Source: Muraenolepis orangiensis (Eukaryota > Chordata > Actinopteri > Gadiformes > Muraenolepididae). Taken from it: a stretch of DNA of 64,000 nucleotides. The position numbers and the translations under genes were made by a program. Location of the stretch: positions 22,157,052-22,221,051 of the forward strand of contig CM051001.1 in NCBI GenBank assembly GCA_027704905.1, written 5' to 3'. Under the pieces are notes generated by a model. That model did no database searches, had not been told where the DNA came from, and saw only the letters and a list, made by a program, of their open reading frames with translations. Of the stretch, positions 1 to 13,562 are shown piece by piece (the first letter of the stretch is position 1; every line of letters starts with the position of its first letter).

Positions 1-640
1 CCGTTTTGGGCTTCGGTTTGGTTTAGATAGTAAGTTAGTAACCAGAGTTAGCTCTTAAAAACAAGATTCATTTTCCCATAACCTGAATACATTTACATTA
101 CATTTAGGGCATTTGTCAGACGCTTTTATCCAAAGCGACTTACAAAGAGTACAATTGTTGAATATATCTCCGTGGTGCATAAAGATAAGAAAAAGAGTAG
201 GTTTCAAGCATTCCTGCTTCCTGCTGAATAGTGCACCGTTACATGAGCCTCACACATGTGCTCTGCACTACACCAACATGCGAGACTAGGGAGAACAATT
301 GAGCGAAATTATATTTTTAAGTCAGGTAGATTAAATGAGCAGAAATAACTAACTATAATTGGTATAATGTATGTGATGTATCTATTAATTAATACTTTAA
401 GTAACTTACCATGCACTTTGGACAAGATCTTGGAGTTCTTCAACGCGGTTGGGGGGAGGAGAGCAAATGATCGCGGTGGAGTGGGGGAGGGGGGTGAAGC
501 GAATCAAATGGGGGTGGGGGGTGGGTTGAAACCGCCCGTCAAGGGGAGAGGGGGGAGAGGCGTGTTGCTGAAACAGTTCATGGAGGGGGGAGGGGGGTGT
601 TGCTGAAACAGTTCATGGAGGGGGAAGGGGGGTGTTGCTG
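1..640. other. Non-coding flank with teleost dispersed repeat
   Basis: No gene is recognised. Around 100-150 there is the common fish repeat motif in which a run reading 'gacgcttttatccaaagcga' is followed by 'cttaca'. Related sequence recurs on the other strand near 17268, 27650 and 43650. From about 450 to 640 the sequence is very G-rich, with a short tandem unit containing 'tgttgctgaaacagttcat' near 562-650. Short open frames here are low complexity and not credible genes. Confidence 0.4.
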
Positions 641-670
641 AAACATCGTCTGACCCTCAAGGGTGGCGAC

Positions 671-1325
671 CAGGGGCGTTTTTAGGATTTGAAAACATCC
701 GGGGCTTAGCCCAGAGGCAGGGATGCAAACAGGAAACGCTGAAAAAAGAGAAGTTTTTCCAAAAAAGCTGTAACTTCCCTCCCGAATCCATAAAAAAAAA
801 AATCCGTTAAAATCCGTTAAAAATTTTTTTTTCATTTATTTATTAAAATAACGCATAAAATAGTGTTTTTAACTTCTATTCCATTACCTCTTTGGCTGTC
901 AAGATTTCCTTGTTTTTTGTGCCAAAGGTGGTTGACAGTGTCAACCACCTTTGGCACAAAAAACAAGGAAATCTTTCTCTGTGACATTTCTCTGCTTGCC
1001 TTGCAGTGACAAGTCTAGGCAACGACAACTAACGTGCGCGCCGACTGCTGAAGCTTGTGAGGGTGAATGACGACGTAGCGACCTGGTGTTAACCCTCTGT
1101 GTGCCAATGCTATATTAGTGGATTTAAAAAAGAATAATAATAATAATAATTCATTGTTATTCTTAACTGTTCAAATATCATTGAAACCACAGCATAAGAG
1201 AAGCTTTGAGAGCATGCAATTTTTATTATTATTTTTTTTTACAGAAAATGTATATATACATTCGGGGCTAATTACAAAACATCCGGGGCTTTAGCCCCGA
1301 ATAAAACAGCCTAGCGACGCCACTG
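671..1325. mobile_element. Non-autonomous hAT element (MITE) with 8-bp target duplication
   Basis: The left end reads CAGGGGCGTTTTTAGG and the right end, on the other strand, CAGTGGCGTCGCTAGG. Both are followed inward by 'cggggct' blocks. The element is bounded by identical 8-bp direct repeats GTGGCGAC at 663-670 and 1326-1333. CAG-type ends plus 8-bp duplications are diagnostic for the hAT superfamily. No transposase is encoded, so it depended on an autonomous relative. It contains the perfect palindrome at 901-975. Confidence 0.85.
901..975. repeat. Perfect 37-bp palindrome with 1-nt centre
   Basis: Arms 901-937 and 939-975 are exact reverse complements separated by a single G at 938. It lies inside the hAT MITE and would extrude as a near loop-free hairpin. 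Confidence 0.9.
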
Positions 1326-1855
1326 GTGGCGACTAGACCAATGTGTGCGTTCATGCAGCGTTTCCGCTGGTAAGGTTTCCACGGCTAAAACCTTGCCGCC
1401 ACACCATACATTTGATAATAAAGAATAGGGCTGTCAAGGTTAATGCGTTACTAACGCGTCGCCGTTAACGCCCCCCCGTTCGGACCTGAAGTCCCGCCGC
1501 CACCCTCCCCCCCACCCCCACCGCTGGCCATCGCGACCTGAATCCCCCCCCCCGTCTGACACCCATGAGATCAATTCCACAGGAATCACTGCTTCCATGA
1601 GTATATACCACACACCCAACCCCAGATAAATGCCAGAAGAACCCATGCCTGTGGATTAAAGACCAAAGATCGTACCTCTTGTCTTGTGTTCTGACCGACA
1701 CGAGTGCGAGTGCGCGCGATATACAGAGTCATCATATACAGTCCTTTAAAGTCCTCCCCAATACCCACTATAATGTTACTGACATCAGACACATGCAGTA
1801 ATGTTGAAACAATATAAATCAGTGGAATTTATCATTTTGAATATGTAATTACTTA

Positions 1856-3007
1856 CCGTATTGACCCGAATATAAGACGACTCCGATTATAAGACGACCC
1901 CTCTTTTTCAAGACTCATTTTTGGAAAAAAAATAAAAATAAAAATTTGAAGACAATTATTTTTCGTTTTTGACGTTTCAAATAATTTTGAAACGTCAGCC
2001 ATGCTTGCAAGATCCATTCACAGAGCAAACGTACTGCAGGCTTTTGGATTTTTCCAGACGGTGTCAGTGCGTGATTAGCAGCCAGGAGCCACTCTGTGGA
2101 TCTCTTGCGCAGATGAACCTTGAATGGTTTGTTAACGACCACATCCAACACCTGCAGCTGGCTTGTCATTCCGCCCGGTATGATCACTAGGTCACCATTA
2201 AACTCTTTCACTTGCTTTTTGACTGGCGTTTTGAAGAGTCCACGGAAAGCATCCAGAATCAACATGTTCCTCTTCTTTCTGAGTCCCCCACGCCGTCTGC
2301 CCCACACCACCTTGAGCCAGTCCACCACATGCTCCGTCTCCATCCAGCCCTTTACCTGGGCACTACGATAATCCCCCACGTACGGGGGCCATCTGCGAGG
2401 CGCGTTAACATGACAGTTACTCGGCTCTTCTCGTTTCCAGTAGATCAGTAGATCACTGATTTGTTGCCTTTCTTATGCACAGTGACAGATGTTGGCATGT
2501 CAAAATACACAGGCGTTTGATCAGCATTGCCCATCTGATCAAGGGGGTATGAGTGCTTCTTCCTTAACTTGATCACATATCGCTGATAAGACAGGAGCTT
2601 CTCTCTGAAGTCTGAGGGCAGGCGCTGGGCTTGTCCTGCGTCGCAATGACAGGTGTTTGATGTCTCTGCTTCGTTTATCACCATTATCTTAAAATTGGCA
2701 TCGTAACTTCGTCTCTCCTGTTTATTAACTTGCCCTACTTTTGAGCCACTTTTTTCAAGTTGGTCGCTGTGTCTCTCCATTTCTATCTCTCCAGGTAACT
2801 GTTTTTATGTACTGTTACTTTAAGACTTTGAGTTACTTTAAGTGTCGCGCGGTGTCTCGGAACACTCGTTTGGCGCGATCTGTTGTTGCGCAATTACATG
2901 TGCAATTACGGTACATCGAAAAGTCTAAACCCCGATTATAAAACGACCCCTCTTTTTCAGATTTTTTTCTAGGGAAAAAAACCCGTCTTATATTCGGGTC
3001 AATACGG
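1856..3007 (-). mobile_element. pogo-like (Tc1/mariner) transposon relic
   Basis: The ends are inverted repeats CCGTATTGACCCGAATATAA, flanked by TA at 1854-1855 and 3008-3009, the target duplication of Tc1/mariner/pogo elements. On the minus strand, two open pieces (2780-2445 and 2379-1915) resemble a pogo/Tigger transposase. The first has an N-terminal helix-turn-helix start ('RRSYDANFKIMVINEAE') and a DDE-proximal block ('GNADQTPVYFDMP'). The second has the family-typical 'IPGGMTSQLQVLDVVVNKPF' block. The HTH region runs almost directly into the DDE region, so an internal part is deleted, and the frames are broken. This is a dead copy. Confidence 0.8.
1915..2780 (-). pseudogene. Degenerate pogo-type transposase
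   Basis: This is the coding remnant inside the 1856-3007 element. Its two open segments differ in frame and lack the DNA-binding-to-DDE linker expected of a full protein of about 500 residues. The catalytic region is recognisable from the motifs around 'GNADQTP' and 'PGGMTSQLQ'. It is not expected to be functional. Confidence 0.7.
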
Positions 3008-3059
3008 TAATTATTTAAATTGTTTTATTTTATTTTTTTATTATTATTATATTATTATA

Positions 3060-3290
3060 ATTATGATTTAATTTTCGTGCTTAAGTTATGCTTTTAAGTT
3101 ATGCTTACTTAATACACAAATAGTTCAAGTCAATCAAGTTAATCAATCAAGTTAAGTTGCAGTTACTCAAAAAAGGACGACAAGTCACACAAACTCAACA
3201 TTTTTGAGTTCGTAGAACTTTTTTGAAACTTTGAGTACACACTACTTAATCTATTTGATTACTTTGAACATTCGGGTTTACAGTGTGTTC
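3060..3290. repeat. Dispersed repeat ending in 'cgggtttacagtgtg'
   Basis: The right end, 'cattcgggtttacagtgtg' (3270-3288), is the reverse complement of the start of a second copy at 60938 ('acactgtaaacccgaat'). Both are rich in 'ttgagtt'/'aactcaa' blocks. This looks like a short non-autonomous transposon family. Only one end is clear in each copy, so the limits are approximate. Confidence 0.45.
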
Positions 3291-3827
3291 TACAACAACA
3301 ACAACCAAATAACATCATCATGCTGATAGCTTTTGTTCTTCCCAAATACAAGTAGCCAGGTGAGATGTTTGCAACTACATGACTTTTTATCAATTCAGTT
3401 GCAGTAGGCCTAGTTCCAAACCACAATTTATGAACTTTAGAGGTTTTGCTACAGATTTTGTAGAGAAAAGCACACGAGTGTATATTATTGCTGATAATGT
3501 TGGAGAAAGAAGTCTGTCTTGCCTTGCGTATCTCGGAGTTAAGAGTACGGAGCAGGGGTGCGTTTCCCGAAGCCTTCTTAACGCTACGTCGTTCGTAAGT
3601 TCCACCTTAAGCTGTACCTTAACGTCTCGCCGTGTTTCCCGAAACGTTCTTAGCTAAGTATACCTTCCGTAAGTGACCGTTTCGTAAGGCAGGTCTGGAC
3701 CTCTCTTAACTCCACCTTAGCGATGTTGTCAGCTCACTCCGCTAGTGGCCACCACTGTTCCGACCCGCAAGCCTCTGAAATCAGCTGTTGGCCTAGTTTA
3801 ATTTCAATCTGTGAATCAATATGTAGT

Positions 3828-4064
3828 TCATAACGGTAATAATATACAACAAAAATACCACATTAATGGGAATGTTTTCATGCCGAAATTGTACATTACA
3901 TTTTGCACTTTATTGTACATGAAATCGCCTCTTAAACTCCTAAAACTCGAAAACAGTGCTCGAAAACAGTCTTCACGATTCAGCGCCACCTCATCCAGCA
4001 TGACCTCCATCTCCACATTGGTGACGCTGGCGGACCGCTTTTTGCGATGTTTTTGCCCTGACAT
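3828..4064 (-). pseudogene. Harbinger Myb/SANT-like protein, N-terminal remnant (H1)
   Basis: The frame starts 'MSGQKHRKKRSASVTNVEME', continues '..LDEVALNRE' and ends soon after 'FRSLRGDF'. The pattern of a basic start, then a helix with 'LLxEVxxNR' and 'LFSSF', fits the Myb/SANT-like DNA-binding protein that accompanies PIF/Harbinger transposases. The start is conserved in H3 and H4. Beyond about residue 50 the sequence no longer resembles the family, so this is a truncated remnant. Confidence 0.5.
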
Positions 4065-4333
4065 CAGTGGCGTAGCGGAGGCCCCCGCAGACCCCGCGGT
4101 GCGGGGGAGCCCCGGAGTTTAGGAGGCCCCCACCCCTACCTGTTAAGTTGCTAGGCACCACGGTTTGACTGGCCATCTGGCATACCTGCCGGCCCGGACC
4201 ACCACCCTACCATCGGACTTCACGATCGCGTCAACCCCCCCCCCTCCCGTTGGACTTCACGATCGCGACCCCCCCCCCCCCGTTGGACTTCATGACCTGC
4301 GGGGGAGCCCCGAAATATTGCGCAACACCACTG
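4065..4333. mobile_element. hAT MITE inside H1
   Basis: The ends are CAGTGGCGTAGCGGAGG and, reversed, CAGTGGTGTTGCGCAATA. 8-bp target duplications CCTGACAT lie at 4057-4064 and 4334-4341. The interior is C/G-rich. The homologous position in H4 (near 7590) has a single CCTGACAT and no insert, which proves the boundaries. Confidence 0.9.
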
Positions 4334-4981
4334 CCTGACATATCTAATGTTACATATCTAATGTTCATTTCTTGTTGGTGCGCTTTTATTGAAATTGTCA
4401 GCCAATCCGAGAGAATTGTGAACTACACCAGTTATGTGATGGGGCTGCTGGTTAATCAACCCTAATTGCAAAGTTATTTAAGGCACCATGACAATGATAT
4501 AAAAAATATTTAAATCAACCTTTTCTTGCCAAATAAGGTGTACTGGTAGGTGGCGTAATTTGCTGAGGTGGTGTAGCGGGAAGAGGCTTGATTTCACAAT
4601 CTGAGGTGGCGGGCTCGTGCCACCTGTAGGCAATCATTAGATTTACGGTTTGATAATTGAGTTTGTAAGTTTTAAATTCTATGAATATGTTCTCAGTCAT
4701 GATAAATGCAATATTCTTTAGTATTCCTGCAGTGTTTTATTGATAAAACTCTCATAACGCGGTGAAACAGTCGCTACCTGGAGTGAAAAGTCGATTCTCG
4801 AGTCATCGATTTCAGCACAACGTCGGACGTAAGAAGGTATACCTTAAGCAGCCGCCTAAGGGATAGTTCAGGGAACACACGTAGAACAGTAAACAACTTT
4901 AGTAAGGTATACCTTTCAAGTCTTCGTAACACGCTAAGAGACAACGTTATCGGGAAACCCACCCCAGTTCTTTATGGATCT

Positions 4982-5381
4982 GGGGTGGGTTTCCCGATAA
5001 CGTTGTCTCTTAGCGTGTTACGAAGACTTGAAAGGTATACCTTACTAAAGTTGTTTACTGTTCTACGTGTGTTCCCCGAACTATCCCTTAGGAGGTTGCT
5101 TAAGGTATACCTTCTTACGTCCGACGTTGTGCTGAAATCGATGACTCGAGAATCGACTTTTCACTCCAGGTTGCGACTGTTTCACCGCGTTATGAGAGGA
5201 TTTGGTGTTCTTTATCAATAAAACACTGCAGGAATACTAAAGAATATTGCATTTATCTGTCACTTACGGAAGGTATACTTAGCTAAGAACGTTTCGGGAA
5301 ACACGGCAAGACGTTAAGGTACAGCTTAAGGTGGAACTTACGAACGACGTAGCGTTAAGAAGGCTTCGGGAAACGCACCCC
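4982..5381 (+). mobile_element. PIF/Harbinger-like element, truncated inverted copy H2
   Basis: It begins with GGGGTGGGTTTCCCGATAAC facing H1 tail to tail across a 16-bp spacer (4966-4981), and ends with CGGGAAACGCACCCC. The body equivalent to H4 positions 7274-7973 is missing, with the junction near 5257. The SANT-like frame is absent. Confidence 0.65.
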
Positions 5382-5570
5382 TGGACTTTATATATGCGCC
5401 ATTTTCTCTCAGTTTTCCTGCATTCTCTTTTAAGTGAATTTAGTGTCTAAGGTGCTTTCTGTTTTTCTCTGACTGTTTTGAATTTAAGTGGGGCAATGTC
5501 ATCCATCATATGCCCTACTTAACAATTAAAGTTCTCAAGTAGATCAGTTGCTGGGGCTGAGTACGGAGCA

Positions 5571-6981
5571 GGGGTGCGTTTCCCGAAGCCTTCTTAACGC
5601 TACGTCGTTCGTAAGTTCCACCTTAAGCTGTACCTTAACGTCTCGCCGTGTTTCCCGAAACGTTCTTAGCTAAGTATACCTTCCGTAAGTGACCGTTTCG
5701 TAAGGCAGGTCTGGACCTCTCTTAACTCCACCTTAGCGATGTTGTCAGCTCACTCCGCTAGTGGCCACCACTGTTCCGACCCGCAAGCCTCTGAAATCAG
5801 CTGTTGGCCTAGTTTAATTTCAATCTGTGAATCAATATGTAGTTCATAACGGTAATAATATACAACAAAAATACCACATTAATGGGAATGTTTTCATGCC
5901 GAAATTGTACATTACATTTTGCACTTTATTGTACATGAAATCGCCTCTTAAACTCCTAAAACTCGAAAACAGTGCTCGAAAACAGTCTTCACGATTCAGC
6001 GCCACCTCATCCAGCATGACCTCCATCTCCACATTGGTGACGCTGGCGGACCGCTTTTTGCGATGTTTTTGCCCTGACATCAGTGGCGTAGCGGAGGCCC
6101 CCGCAGACCCCGCGGTGCGGGGGAGCCCCGGAGTTTAGGAGGCCCCCACCCCTACCTGTTAAGTTGCTAGGCACCACGGTTTGACTGGCCATCTGGCATA
6201 CCTGCCGGCCCGGACCACCACCCTACCATCGGACTTCACGATCGCGTCAACCCCCCCCCCTCCCGTTGGACTTCACGATCGCGACCCCCCCCCCCCCGTT
6301 GGACTTCATGACCTGCGGGGGAGCCCCGAAATATTGCGCAACACCACTGCCTGACATATCTAATGTTACATATCTAATGTTCATTTCTTGTTGGTGCGCT
6401 TTTATTGAAATTGTCAGCCAATCCGAGAGAATTGTGAACTACACCAGTTATGTGATGGGGCTGCTGGTTAATCAACCCTAATTGCAAAGTTATTTAAGGC
6501 ACCATGACAATGATATAAAAAATATTTAAATCAACCTTTTCTTGCCAAATAAGGTGTACTGGTAGGTGGCGTAATTTGCTGAGGTGGTGTAGCGGGAAGA
6601 GGCTTGATTTCACAATCTGAGGTGGCGGGCTCGTGCCACCTGTAGGCAATCATTAGATTTACGGTTTGATAATTGAGTTTGTAAGTTTTAAATTCTATGA
6701 ATATGTTCTCAGTCATGATAAATGCAATATTCTTTAGTATTCCTGCAGTGTTTTATTGATAAAACTCTCATAACGCGGTGAAACAGTCGCTACCTGGAGT
6801 GAAAAGTCGATTCTCGAGTCATCGATTTCAGCACAACGTCGGACGTAAGAAGGTATACCTTAAGCAGCCGCCTAAGGGATAGTTCAGGGAACACACGTAG
6901 AACAGTAAACAACTTTAGTAAGGTATACCTTTCAAGTCTTCGTAACACGCTAAGAGACAACGTTATCGGGAAACCCACCCC
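5571..6981 (-). mobile_element. PIF/Harbinger-like element, copy H3
   Basis: This is the tandem duplicate of H1 and appears identical over its length. It has the same ends, the same hAT MITE (6081-6349) and the same SANT-like frame on the minus strand (6080-5844). Confidence 0.65.
6081..6349. mobile_element. hAT MITE inside H3 (duplicate of 4065-4333)
   Basis: The ends and the CCTGACAT duplications (6073-6080 and 6350-6357) match the H1 copy. It is present because the whole segment was duplicated after the MITE inserted. Confidence 0.9.
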
Positions 6982-6997
6982 AGTTCTTTATGGATCT

Positions 6998-8093
6998 GGG
7001 GTGGGTTTCCCGATAACGTTGTCTCTTAGCGTGTTACGAAGACTTGAAAGGTATACCTTACTAAAGTTGTTTACTGTTCTACGTGTGTTCCCCGAACTAT
7101 CCCTTAGGAGGTTGCTTAAGGTATACCTTCTTACGTCCGACGTTGTGCTGAAATCGATGACTCGAGAATCGACTTTTCACTCCAGGTTGCGACTGTTTCA
7201 CCGCGTTATGAGAGGATTTGGTGTTCTTTATCAATAAAACACTGCAGGAATACTAAAGAATATTGCATTTATCATGACTGAGAACATATTCATAGAATTT
7301 AAAACCACCTCAGATTGTGATATCAAGCCTCTTCCCGCTACACCACCTCAGCAAATTACGCCACCTACCAGTACACCTTATTTGGCAAGAAAAGGTTGAT
7401 TTAAATATTTTTTATATCATTGTCATGGTGCCTTAAATAACTTTGCAATTAGGGTTGATTAACCAGCAGCCCCATCACATAACTGGTGTAGTTCACAATT
7501 CTCTCTGATTGGCTGACGATTTCAATAAAAGCGCACCAACAAGAAATGAACATTAGATATGTAACATTAGATATGTAACATGAGATATGTCAGGGCAAAA
7601 ACATCGCAAAAAGCGGTCCGCCAGCTTCACCAATGTGGACATGGAGGTCATGCTGGATGAGGTGGCGCTGAATCGTGAAGCACTGTTTTCGAGTTTTAGG
7701 AGTTTAAGAGGCGATTTCATGTTCAATAAAGTGCAAAATGTATCCACCGTAATGTACAATTTCTGCATGAAAACATTCCCATTAATGTGGTATTTTTGTT
7801 GTATATTATTACCGTTATGAACTACATATTGATTCACAGATTGAAATTAAACTAGGCCAACAGCTGATTTCAGAGGCTTGCGGGTCGGAACAGTGGTGGC
7901 CACTAGCGGAGTGAGCTGACAACATCGCTAAGGTGGAGTTAAGAGAGGTCCAGACCTGCCTTACGAAACTGTCACTTACGGAAGGTATACTTAGCTAAGA
8001 ACGTTTCGGGAAACACGGCAAGACGTTAAGGTACAGCTTAAGGTGGAACTTACGAACGACGTAGCGTTAAGAAGGCTTCGGGAAACGCACCCC
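6998..8093 (+). mobile_element. PIF/Harbinger-like element, inverted copy H4
   Basis: It starts GGGGTGGGTTTCCCGATAAC and ends CGGGAAACGCACCCC, in inverted orientation to H3. It lacks the hAT MITE (empty site near 7590) and lacks about 70 bp near 7305 present in H1/H3. The plus-strand frame 7587-7820 starts 'MSGQKHRKKRSASFTNVDME', a slightly diverged version of the H1/H3 SANT-like start. Confidence 0.65.
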
Positions 8094-8227
8094 TGGACTT
8101 TATATATGCGCCATTTTCTCTCAGTTTTCCTGCATTCTCTTTTAAGTGAATTTAGTGTCTAAGGTGCTTTCTGTTTTTCTCTGACTGTTTTGAATTTAAG
8201 TGGGGCAATGTCATCCATCATATGCCC

Positions 8228-8640
8228 TACTTAACAATTAAAGTTCTCAAGTAGATCAGTTGCTGGGGCTGATAGTAGGCCAGGGGTCTGAGAGAGCTCC
8301 TGCTCAAAAAGATCACTGATCATTCGTCTTTGAATCCTTGTGCTCTTTTGAGTGTGAGGTGACATTAAAATATCAGAAGAAACAGAAATGGTCGAATAGG
8401 GCCAGGTCCTTAATGGCTGTTGTGATGTGATGGTGAGTCCCCTTGTGATGACAAGGTCCAGGTTGTGGCCAAGGGAGTGTGTTGAGCACATGTTGACTTA
8501 CATTGAAAGTGTCCAGTAGTGCAAGTAAATCCTTAGTATGGTTGTTTTCAGAGACATCGATTTGGAAGTTGAAAACCCCTGATATAATGCCACAGTCATA
8601 CTCTATACATATAATTGACAGGAGGTCGTCCAGCTCATTA
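8228..8640 (-). pseudogene. LINE endonuclease-domain fragment
   Basis: Reading the minus strand from about 8640, the translation gives 'LNELDDLLSIICIEYDCGII', then a degenerate 'GVFNFQIDVSENNHTKDLL' (family: GDFN), then 'THSLGHNLDLVITRGL'. This order, GDFN then GHxLDLV, is the C-terminal half of the apurinic-like endonuclease of L2/CR1/Rex-type LINEs. Frames are interrupted and reverse transcriptase is absent. Confidence 0.7.
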
Positions 8641-9075
8641 AGAAAAACTTAAACAGACTGTGTAGGGGGCCTGTAAATAGTTAATAATAAATTCTGGGGG
8701 GAACACTTCATGAGGGCACACTGGTATTAGAAAGATAAAAAGTCACCAATAGTGGGGTGGCTTAGTGCACGAGCGGTTAAAAGCACCAAATCTTACATGA
8801 GGACTTTAGGACATAATGAATGATTTTAGCCTATAGGAGCCCAACAGAGATTTTGAAAATTTCCATTTCCAATTTCCACATAATAAATCGAATCAGTGCT
8901 CTCATAGGACCGGATACCCGTATCGTTATTAGTATCCGGAATGAAAAACCTGATTGGTGCTCATCAATTGAGTGATCTCTCTCTCTGTGTCAAACAAACA
9001 TCCATGACCCTGATTACTTTGACCTGTGTAAAAAGATTAATAGTTGTTTCCTTTATTTTGACCAAGTCCTTCAAG

Positions 9076-9448
9076 TAGGTCTGGGCAATATAGCTGAGAA
9101 GTATATCACTATAATTTGATCATATTGATCGATATCGATAACTATTGATTGTTTTAATGACCTAAAATTACTAGGAAAAACCATGCAGAATTGAAACACT
9201 ACTGTTTACAGTTAATACAACCTTCCACTGTTCTTCATTTATCAATACTCCAATGTTGACACAACAATGAAAAACACTCAAATACTGTAAATAAGTATGG
9301 AACCGCATTTGTCTAACAAACCCAGTTGCTTGATTCGGTGGTCCAGTCTCTTTATCGATATATATTGAACATGTTTATATTGATATTGATCAACTGATTG
9401 ATCAACCGATCACGATACGATAACTTATTGTTTTATTGCCCAGGCCTA
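9076..9448. mobile_element. hAT MITE nested in the 8817-10929 element
   Basis: The ends are TAGGTCTGGGCAATATA and, reversed, TAGGCCTGGGCAATAAA. 8-bp duplications CCTTCAAG lie at 9068-9075 and 9449-9456. The interior is full of 'atcgata' runs, as in the widespread 'ctgggcaatat' MITE type of fish genomes. Confidence 0.85.
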
Positions 9449-9974
9449 CCTTCAAGCCCATTGTAAAATCATTCCAGGGGAGACACTGTAGATAAAAACA
9501 CTGTTTTTCATGCACTGCATGGTAAATTTTGAGATTTTGGGCAAAGAAAATGTTCAGAATACACATTTATGTATTTATTGTATTACGCTTTGTCTATTTA
9601 AGTTTTAATGTTTCAATGATTTTTTTCCTTCATATTCTGAGCCAGAAATCTCTACTTTAGTAGCACTTACATAACCCAACCTTCCCAGTTGTATTCTTAC
9701 TTATACTCTAAGAGGGATTTGTCAAGTTCCTCGGCATTCCTAGTCTGATTTATAAAACATGTTATCCCTAAAAACATTATCTGATCTATTACTAATATGT
9801 AGTGATAAAAAGGGATATCCAAATTCCTTGAGTGTAAAACTTTGGGTAATACTTTATGTAAAGTCTGTATGGGGTAATGAAGTATTCAAAATGCCCTTTA
9901 ATGGTTGACATTAGCCTATCATTCACAAATAGTTGTGAGTGAACTCATAAACACTCAAAATTTATTTTTGGCCC

Positions 9975-10415
9975 TTTTCGGGTCAATTGGCTTTTTGAAT
10001 GGGAGCACTAGGGGCACTGCTATGATCGCATCAAAATCGCTATTTTTACACTAAGAAGGCTCGACACAACATGAAACTTTGCTCATAGTATCACCAGGGT
10101 CTCTACACATGAACTCCAGCATTGGGAACATTGTTTGTGTAAAATAAGTTTACTAAAAATAACACTTAACACTGGACCTTACCTATGGCAACAACCGGAA
10201 GACAACACAAGGTAGGTCCTGTGTTAACAAAAACGTCTTTTAAGCAAACTCTTTGTATACGAACAATGCTCGAGTTCATGTGTAGGGACCCTAATAATAC
10301 TACAAGCAAAGTGTCCTGTTGTGTCGAGCCTTCTTAGTATTTTAAAACTAGCAATTTTGATGCCATCATAGCAGTGCCCCTAGCGCTCCCATTCAAAAAG
10401 CCATTTGACCCGAAA
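9975..10415. repeat. Inverted repeat (foldback) with about 90-bp spacer
   Basis: The left arm contains 'ggctttttgaatgggagc', 'ggggcactgctatgat' and 'aagaaggctcgacacaac'. The right arm carries the same blocks in reverse order and orientation ('gttgtgtcgagccttctt', 'atcatagcagtgcccc', 'gctcccattcaaaaagcc'). Arms are roughly 175 bp with scattered mismatches. It may be a separate MITE or an inner part of the 8817-10929 element. Confidence 0.65.
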
Positions 10416-10975
10416 ACGAAACAACCGTCAATCTTAAAAGTGCAGCTTTTGTCATAAATATGCTTTTGAACGAAAGTTTGACTCGTAAACATTCACAAAA
10501 AGACCCTAGATTGCATTTTGGCGAGTTTCGCTTTAATGTTCACGATGATGGATGTCGAAAAGTGGGCTAATGAAGGAAATCGGATCCTGAAGTGAAGTCA
10601 TGGGTATAAATAGTATACTATGTCAATAATCGCAAGGCGTTATGAATGTTTTATAACCCTTTATGGATATATTCATATTTCAGTTTTTGGAATTATATGC
10701 AAATTTCATTATATGCCCAATTTGCATATTTAAACACACGATTTCAGAAACCTTGCAATATAACAAATATTTGTATTTATGTGCGTAAACTACTTTTACG
10801 GTGATATCTATCGGTTACATTTTTTTTACCCTATTCACCTGTATTGATCGCCTTTTGATCAAAAGTGTTTTTGCGCTCTGTGTGGGAATTTTCAAAATCT
10901 CTGTTGGGCTCCTAGGCTAAAATCATTCAGAACTCCCCACAGCAGGTGGCAGCAGTGTGGTGAAGGCTGAGGCAG

Positions 10976-13562
<2,587 letters not shown>

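Larger units (their letters stand above)
3555..4965 (-). mobile_element. PIF/Harbinger-like element, copy H1
   Basis: The left end is GGGGTGCGTTTCCCGAAG and the right end on the opposite strand is GGGGTGGGTTTCCCGATAAC. These ends resemble those of fish Harbinger elements. Inside, on the minus strand at 4064-3828, a start codon opens a short frame like the first part of the Harbinger-associated Myb/SANT-like protein. The remainder of that gene and the nuclease gene are missing. A hAT MITE is inserted at 4065-4333, exactly upstream of that start codon. Confidence 0.65.
3543..5558. repeat. First unit of 2016-bp-offset tandem duplication
   Basis: Sequence 3543-5257 recurs at 5559-7273 with no difference that I could find, at an offset of 2016 bp. 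Sequence 5258-5558 recurs at about 7974-8272. The first unit is therefore a copy of the second (5559-8272) that lacks the block equivalent to 7274-7973. It contains Harbinger-like copies H1 and the truncated H2. Confidence 0.85.
8817..10929. mobile_element. Long non-autonomous element with terminal inverted repeats
   Basis: Positions 8817-8863 start 'tgaatgattttagcc' and run through 'ggagcccaacagagattttg'. This block is repeated inverted at about 10884-10929. The interior is AT-rich and has no credible ORF. It contains a hAT MITE (9076-9448) and a separate inverted repeat pair (about 9975-10150 and 10240-10415). I could not confirm a target duplication. Confidence 0.55.

Noticed and set aside
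4774..5221. Pair of identical 62-78-residue frames in opposite orientation
   Set aside because: They arise only from the terminal inverted repeats of the Harbinger-like copies. They have no recognisable protein features.
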